Below, one piece after another: positions 57,696 to 64,000 of a stretch of DNA of 64,000 bases; positions within the stretch are counted from its first letter, which is position 1; each line of letters starts with the position of its first letter. Below the pieces are notes generated by a model that was not told the DNA's origin, did no database searches, and was given only the letters and a program-made list of their open reading frames with translations. The position numbers were made by a program, and so were the translations under genes. This stretch comes from Andrena cerasifolii (Eukaryota; Arthropoda; Insecta; Hymenoptera; Andrenidae): NCBI RefSeq assembly GCF_050908995.1, contig NC_135126.1, positions 4,712,001-4,776,000 of the forward strand, given 5' to 3'.

Positions 57696-58006
57696 CAGTA
57701 GAGCGTCAATTATCCGAACTGTGTGGAACCGAGGTGGTTCGGAAATCCGAAATGTTCGAATAATCAAACAGAATGAATCACGCATGTACTTACCCAGTTT
57801 ATAACTATAGGAATTACACCTAAAATTATTTATCAAATACAAGAGTACTACTGCTGTAACTTGAAATTGTAATGTATTTTACGCAAAAATCAATCAATCA
57901 GTCGGTACCGCTGCATTGGCTCGCAGAAGTGGTGGGGATAGCGGTGATGCAGCACTGCTTCGGATAATCGACGGTTCGGTTAAACGAGTTCCGGATAATT
58001 CTACTG
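57696..58006. mobile_element. 311-bp pogo/Tigger-like MITE
   Basis: CAGTAGAGCGTCAATTATCC to GTTCCGGATAATTCTACTG, flanked by TA on both sides (57694-57695 and 58007-58008). The CAGTAGA...TTATCCGAA terminus is characteristic of pogo-group elements. Confidence 0.85.
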
Positions 58007-58009
58007 TAT

Positions 58010-60030
58010 AATGACTACAACTCGCAAGAAAAATAAATTATTTAGTATACTACAGTCAGATTTGTAGAATAAATATTATTGCAAACACGTATCGTAACTT
58101 CACACGATGTGGGCAACAAATGGTAAAGTAGTAGTACTAAAATAGTGAAATTTGTTATAGTAGTTAAAACTATGAAAATATGAAATCATCATTACTATGA
58201 TCTACCATCAACGTAATTATAATTACTTTCTCAAAATTATCATAACTTGCATCTCTAATACTTAATGAGCAAAGTATTGGTTTGCCTAAAAAGTTCTCTC
58301 GCCTCTTTCAGTGTCACGTTTTTCCAACCAAAAGTTTGCCACATGCGAGTGCAGTTTCTTTCAGTTTCATACACACAAATATTTGATAGTCAATACACCA
58401 AAGTCCAGGTAAACATACCAAAAATTCTAGTTTCCATATAAAACGTGTGTGTTGAGTTCCTTTAAAAAATGCGAGAAAACTTTGACAGCCTAATATATTT
58501 ATAACACCTGTGCGTTCTCAGGAACATAAACAAAAACAAAAGAAAAAAAAGGGTAAACAACTTCGTCACAGTTTTCATAATCCGCTGATCGTACAGTACG
58601 CGCACCGTGTGGCATTCTTGAGCCGTGCACCGCTTCAAATATTTATATTGCAGCGTCCAAACGTCTGTTCGAAGGAATCGCAGATTGTTACGATAGAGTT
58701 ACGGCGGAGTTCCACGAAAGTGGCAATTAAAATTGACACATGCCCGTTTGCAAAAATGGTCGAAAGTTAGAGCTGACTCGTACCCATCGTGAATTGCCAA
58801 TCGCGCATGATCCAACAAGGACGACGTGAATGATGCGAGGAAAATACATACGTGCCCAGCGCTTTCGAATAATCCTCGTCGTTCGGCATAGTGCCAACAG
58901 AGGAGCGAAACTCTTCCGTCCACGACCTAAATCTGTCGCTTTCCGTTTGCACGTTTCTTCACCTTATCACAGTGTCAATACAGATTTTCTTCGAACAGGC
59001 TTACGTCCTTATGTCCTTATTTATTAAGCACCGGTGCAATTCGTCGAACGCGCATCGGGCAACTAAGAAACAAGTGTTTAACAATAGGTGTATGTTTAAT
59101 TAAATCTACCTAAATGATTATTCCACAGCATGGACAATAACGTGGCTTTTTTTTAAAATATTTTTCCTTATATGAAACACCCTACTTTCAGAAATTTTTA
59201 TTATTTCATTTATTTATTTTAGTCCATTATTGTGAGCGTGAAAGATTTGAGACAGAATAGAAGAACTTGTAATTTGTTAGGGGTACTACTTAGTCGGGTT
59301 TTAATCTTCTTCTTAAATAGGGGAAAGGAAATCAAGAAATAGAATTGAAAATGATATTAATTATTTAACGTGTTCGGTAAAAGACTTTTTCTTGAATACT
59401 TTCCATTCTTCTAACAGCAACTGGGGAGTCAAATATGCGCTTCACGTCCATAATTTTCTGACGTATAGTACGTCGAATTCATAGTGGGGGAGGTTTTAAA
59501 TACGATAGTTGACTTTCCTCGTCTCTGTCATTTTCTCTTCTACTTTAGTTGCTGCGTTGAAACCGTTAGGGCTCGTTTCTTCTAGACAGTTAAGATTTTA
59601 ACTACACGGAACTCTTAACAGATAAGACATTACGATGTGTAGTGTTCGATATTCTAGGACAATGGTACAGAGTATTTGGAAGAAATGTTCTACAAGGGAA
59701 ACAAAAGGCAATAAAAACTCCACTCTGCAATATTCTGCACTAGTTGTTCCAATATCCTTACGCACAGTGCAACTACCTTTAAAAACGATATTAAAATTCT
59801 CCAGATTTCTACTAATAATAAGAATTTGGATATATGGAGGAGGTCCAGTAATACAAAACTGCGCCTTTGCTTGTATTTAAAAAATTTGTTTATTACTGAA
59901 AAAACTTGTCTATCGAACGTATGTGTACCGGAACTTTTGTATTATTTTCCATAATTTTAACATATCAATATTACAGTAACATTCTACACGTATTTAATGC
60001 AGTGCAGGTTTAAAACTGATTTCAATATTA
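58010..60030. other. Spacer without recognised gene
   Basis: No coding exon supported. TTGGTTTGCCTAAAAAGTTC near 58275 resembles a mariner end, with no partner seen. Confidence 0.4.
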
Positions 60031-60034
60031 TTCG

Positions 60035-60191
60035 AGGCACTGAGAGCAACAACGGACTAACCCACATTGAAAACAAATTAATTTTTCCTATTTTATACAT
60101 ATGATTAGTAGAGCCTACTGGAATATCTTATTGCTACTAACTCAATTTCGAAAAAAAAATGTGTGTTAGTCCGTTGTTGCTCTCAATGCCT
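60035..60191. mobile_element. MITE, CGGACTAACC family, copy 2
   Basis: AGGCACTGAGAGCAACAACG at the left and complement CGTTGTTGCTCTCAATGCCT at the right, nearly perfect over 30 bp; internal TAGAGCCTACTGGAATATC. It is better preserved than copy 1 at 49551. Confidence 0.85.
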
Positions 60192-60789
60192 GATTTTTAA
60201 AGGTGATAACGTCACTATTGGGCAACTACCCTTCCATAATATTATACAAGTGCGTTGTCTTCGGTGTTTTGAGTAATGCAAAACAGCGCGCAATGAACGT
60301 ATGAACTTTTTTTTTATTATCTCGCCATTGGAGACGGGTTTCTAGTAGCTGGCAGAAAATGTATTTCGTACCTGACGATATTACTTGAATTCGATATTAT
60401 TTCAAGTGACCTGTGCGAAACAAAATTGCAGGCGCGTTATTGGCATTGGTTAGCCCCGATTAGCATCGGCATTCGTTCCCGTATATAGATGTATGTGGCC
60501 CTCCGCAAACGCACGCGTGCAACACCTCAGCCAACGCGCATTATACAGATTACATGCAACCGCATATTACATCTCCTCACTATAGGTCGACTCTCGTAAT
60601 ACCCACAGCCCACTTACCTACATTACCCCTGCTACTGTCTCTTCTATACACTCGTGGTGCCCCCCTATGTGAACCACCTACTCTTCAATGAATCATCTCG
60701 AGATTTTTTGTGATTATCTACATGCCAGTTCTCGGTAACGAGGGTTAGACGATAATGTCACTCGAACAGCTGGATTATTTGCTCAATTA

Positions 60790-61036
60790 ACAAGAAAACG
60801 TTCCCAACCATGAAATTCCGAATTTATTGGGCTATGCGAGGAGCAATTTTATTTCTGCGCAAATTCACTCCGAAGGGGCGAACCACCCCTTAAAATTGTC
60901 GCGCTTTTTCGCTTTTTAATATAACTTTATTTTTCTTTAATATAACTTTATTTTTCTTTAATATAACTTTATTTTTCTACATATTCACGCGAAGTTTCTT
61001 TAAAATCAGAATTTTCGGGTTGGGAACGTTTCCTTG
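60790..61036. mobile_element. MITE related to 29764-30196
   Basis: CAAGAAAACGTTCCCAACC to GGTTGGGAACGTTTCCTTG. The interior GCAAATTCACTCCGAAGGGG matches the other copy's CAAATTCACTCTAAGGGGG. Confidence 0.7.
60917..60980 (+). repeat. 21-bp unit repeated three times
   Basis: TTTAATATAACTTTATTTTTC occurs three times in direct succession inside the MITE at 60790-61036. Confidence 0.85.
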
Positions 61037-61039
61037 TGA

Positions 61040-62325
61040 GAACAAATATGTAAACTTAGTTTGTAGTTAGAAAAGAATATTGACTCGACGATAATATCTT
61101 TAAACAAGTCGTTGGAGAATTCTCTGCTCTTCAAACTGTCGTATTGAAACTGAGTGTGATAACTCTACGTGAAGTTATATTTTTCCTTTGATTCGTTTTC
61201 ATTGATTAGAAGTTTAAGGTAAGAATAGAGGTTGCGTTTACTTCAAGAATGTTCGAATGTGGATGATTTTTATTGAAAAAGTTGAAATGTGATATATCAT
61301 TAAGAAACAAATGGTACACAGGACTTTTCTCTGATTATGCTTACTTTTTTTTACACGTTTTTACGAAAATTTCTACAAATAAATAGTATCTGGATGATTT
61401 TGTTATTTATTCAATACCTCAGTTACTGATAGAAATTTTACGATGGAATTTAAATTCATGAAAATTCTTACATAAGTCGAGTTGTGTTTACTTCATATAA
61501 ACACTTCTTACTTGAAAGTAACATTTACAATCATCCTTCGCTATTTAGTGTTTCACAATCATTAACCAAGCAGAATATTGTTATCATCACTGTTTTATAA
61601 AGTATACTAAAAGGGCACAGAAATATATGTATTTTATTGTGGTAATGTACATATTTCTTCGGCATGAGAGAAATAATAATATTTATTATAATTCTGAGTA
61701 TGTAACAAAAGAATTATAACGAGAGCTATGAAACATAGAGTAATTAATAAAATTGGGGGATATCTTTTGAAACTTGGTTTGAAGTACAGAATAAACATAA
61801 TTAATTAAACTAGTAAAAAGATGTTAATACATTAAATCGTTCAACCTTGAACTGCGTATCTTACTATAAATTTAAATATTTAATAACAATTCAGAGAGTT
61901 CGTCCACGTTACCCATTCTCTTAAACTATAATTTAAAACATTGCACAAGCAACTTCAATTTTCACATAATTACTAATTTCGTCGAATACTGATTTTTATT
62001 TTCCAAGCGAATAATAAAATTCAAAATAACATTTCCCACAAACCTTACGCAACGTTATTCATTTTACAAAAATCCTACGTGCATAAAACGTTACTTGTTA
62101 AAAACAAGAAATAAGTTGTTTTGCTCCTTACAATTTTCAAACCCATTTGTTTCAACTACGCAAAATTGATGTCTATTTCAAATACTTAAACTGAACGAAT
62201 CATTCATTCTTTTACTTACTACTTATTCTTAAATTCTCAGTGCGTTACTTACTCTGAAATTTTGCCACGTTGAATGCGAAACGTCGCGCCTCTTTCCGAT
62301 TGACTGAATCGAACATTTATTGCTA
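61040..62325. other. Spacer without recognised gene
   Basis: AT-rich, no gene or repeat border recognised. Confidence 0.4.
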
Positions 62326-62329
62326 GAAA

Positions 62330-62337
62330 TATAAAAG
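62330..62337 (+). promoter_or_regulatory. Possible TATA box (TATAAAAG)
   Basis: A clean TATAAAAG, 1 kb upstream of the proline-rich exon on the same strand. An ATG follows at 62367; the frame there could splice in phase 0 at CAA|GTACGG (about 62436) into 63356, but this donor is weak and the link is only a possibility. Confidence 0.3.
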
Positions 62338-63355
62338 CAAGTAACTCCACCAGGTTTAAAAGTGATATGAAGCGACGGTACTACAATTTTTTCGTTTCTT
62401 CACTTTCTTATGCAGTTCCGGTTCTTTTGCGGCAAGTACGGTCATCCGCGAGTACTCTCGTTCTCTCTCACACATCCGCATATTTCACAGCAGACGTAAA
62501 ATGGCACGTGGGGTTCCACGGGAACGCCATTGAATCCGTGGCTCGTGAGAAACTCGAAGGCAATAGTTGGTCGCTCAAATCTTCACTGCACTTGATTTTA
62601 TGCCACACTTGTGCCCCTTTCACTTCTGACCTCTCTCCGAAAAGTTTCATTAAATATTAATTCGAAAATCTCATAATCGAACGGACATAAGTCGCGTTAT
62701 TATTATTATATCCATCTACGTGCATGTTCTTAAATAATACAACATTTTCTTATTTTTCTTTATATCTAGGTATCAATATTTTCCTCTATATATTCTTGCC
62801 GAACTTGTTGTTACAATTTCCAGAAAAGTAATATCGTATTCATTTCGAATAAGAGAAATGCATTTAATGTGCATTGAAAAGTATTGGTGTGACTTGCGTT
62901 TGTATTCAAACTGTTTGTTTAATCGAGGCTGGTGTAAATAACTGGTTAGCAGGCTGCTAAATAAAAAGTTAAAAACAATTTCGAACAATTCTGCGGAAAC
63001 ATGGAATTAGCGTAATCGTTTAGTTCCAGCGGAATTGTAACATGGTTCTGGAATAATTCAAAGCGCTTCTGAATGTTTCTCAGGAGCTGACCCACTTCAG
63101 TTTACTCTGTGTTTATTTTCCATGGTTATTGACTACCGTGAGAAGTATATATTTTCTAAGTACAGGTATACCATCGTAGATTTACATAACTCGTTAGAAA
63201 GACGAATCTTATCGTTAATATTAATTGTTACCACATTCGAACGACTAGTTACTCTCTGATTTTGCAAACTAAACTGATCGTGAGCTAACACTCTGGCTTC
63301 ACAAGACGACTGCGGCATCGAATTTCAATCCAATCGTCAACTTATATGGTTTCAG

Positions 63356-64000
63356 GTTTTGTCGATATTATTGCTGCTGATATTTCTATGCAGCGCGGCG
63401 TCAGCTCTGAAAAATGATCGAGGAGGATCGTCCTTCAGAAGTGGGCCAAATTTTACCCAACGTAGTCGGAGGATCGCGCTGAACGAATATCTCGTCCCAC
63501 CTCCGCCACCGCGACACCAACCAGTGAGATCTGGAAGGGTAGCTAATCCTCAATCGACGGAAGGCCCAGGATACTTTTCAAAATTCATGAACTGGTTGAA
63601 TCCCTTCGGTTTTGCCGCCCCGTCCCATCCACTCTTGAAATCGCCACCGTACCTCGAAACACCTTTTCCCCCGACGCAACAAACTCACGTCCTACCGTTT
63701 AACGCACATCCCCCCGCGGAACCAGGCGCATCTTTGCATTCTCCGCTTGGACCACAACCTGGTCTACCTCTGTACCCTCCCCTTGCCCCACCTCCCGGTC
63801 AACATTCTAGTTTTCTCCTTACTCCTCCAGTTCCTCCGCACCCTATTCCACCGCTCAATGCGCCACCTAACCCGGCGTTCCCAATTTATAGCCCACCTCC
63901 AGCCCCTTCTTCGCACCAACAGTTTCTTCCACCTGCTAAAAACAATCGTGATCCGCACCCGCCGTCGAACAAAGGGAAACCATGCAATCCTTGCAACAAG
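63356..64000 (+). CDS. Proline-rich secreted protein, partial (runs off the window)
   Basis: An open frame of 215 codons from an acceptor (GGTTTCAG|GTT) to the end of the window without a stop. It opens with a hydrophobic run VLSILLLLIFLCSAASA that looks like a signal peptide, so the initiator Met must come from an upstream exon not securely located. Next come a basic stretch with PPPPPRHQP, a motif YFSKFMNWLNPFGFAAP, and a long Pro-rich region (PPLAPPPGQ, TPPVPPHPIPPLNAPPNP). The visible part ends GKPCNPCNK, suggesting a Cys-containing domain continues. I do not recognise the family; a cuticle or other extracellular matrix protein is possible. In-frame Pro periodicity and the splice site support it as real. 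Confidence 0.75.

Noticed and set aside
62367..62660. 97-codon plus-strand frame after a TATA-like box
   Set aside because: No recognisable domain; only its first part might be a 5' exon for the gene at 63356, and the donor needed is weak.

Overview
The window is nuclear DNA from an insect. It is AT-rich, has short phase-0 introns with GT/AG borders, and is dense in non-autonomous DNA transposons. The protein-coding content (RpL11, a quick-to-court-like golgin, a replication-dependent histone quintet, a peritrophin-type secreted protein) fits an insect. Hymenoptera is my best guess, but nothing here proves the order.

Layout. At 1-2087 (+) lie the last four exons of ribosomal protein L11; intron 3 carries a convincing H/ACA snoRNA candidate (1220-1361) and intron 1 a dead Tc1-like transposase fragment. 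Facing it, 6915-27014 (-) is a six-exon, about 625-residue coiled-coil protein with a GRIP-like C-terminus, most likely quick-to-court. Every exon junction is phase 0 and I could place each one. Its introns are filled with transposons: a Tc1 copy with 90-bp inverted ends and a nested foldback, several TTAA-flanked MITEs, and a 2.9-kb element with a 2-kb hAT-like element nested inside it. From 28 to 42 kb I find no supportable gene, only inverted-repeat elements.

At 42119-48872 is a complete histone cluster: H1(-), H4(-)/H3(+) divergent, H2A(-)/H2B(+) divergent. Every gene ends in the histone 3' stem-loop and the core pairs share bidirectional TATA/CCAAT promoters. H1, H2A, H2B and H4 look normal. 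The H3 does not: it lacks 19 residues of the N-terminal tail (K9, S10, K14, K18 and K23 are gone), has a one-residue deletion plus changes in loop 2, and is the only member with an altered stem-loop loop base. The frame is nevertheless intact. This is the most interesting signal in the window.

Beyond the cluster a 516-bp hAT MITE carries four TATCGATA (DREF-type) motifs. At 51683-52210 (-) is a small mucin-like chitin-binding secreted protein. 52.3-63.3 kb is mostly repeats, including a Penelope-like end with a degenerate hammerhead-ribozyme-like motif. At 63356-64000 (+) a proline-rich secreted protein begins and runs off the edge.
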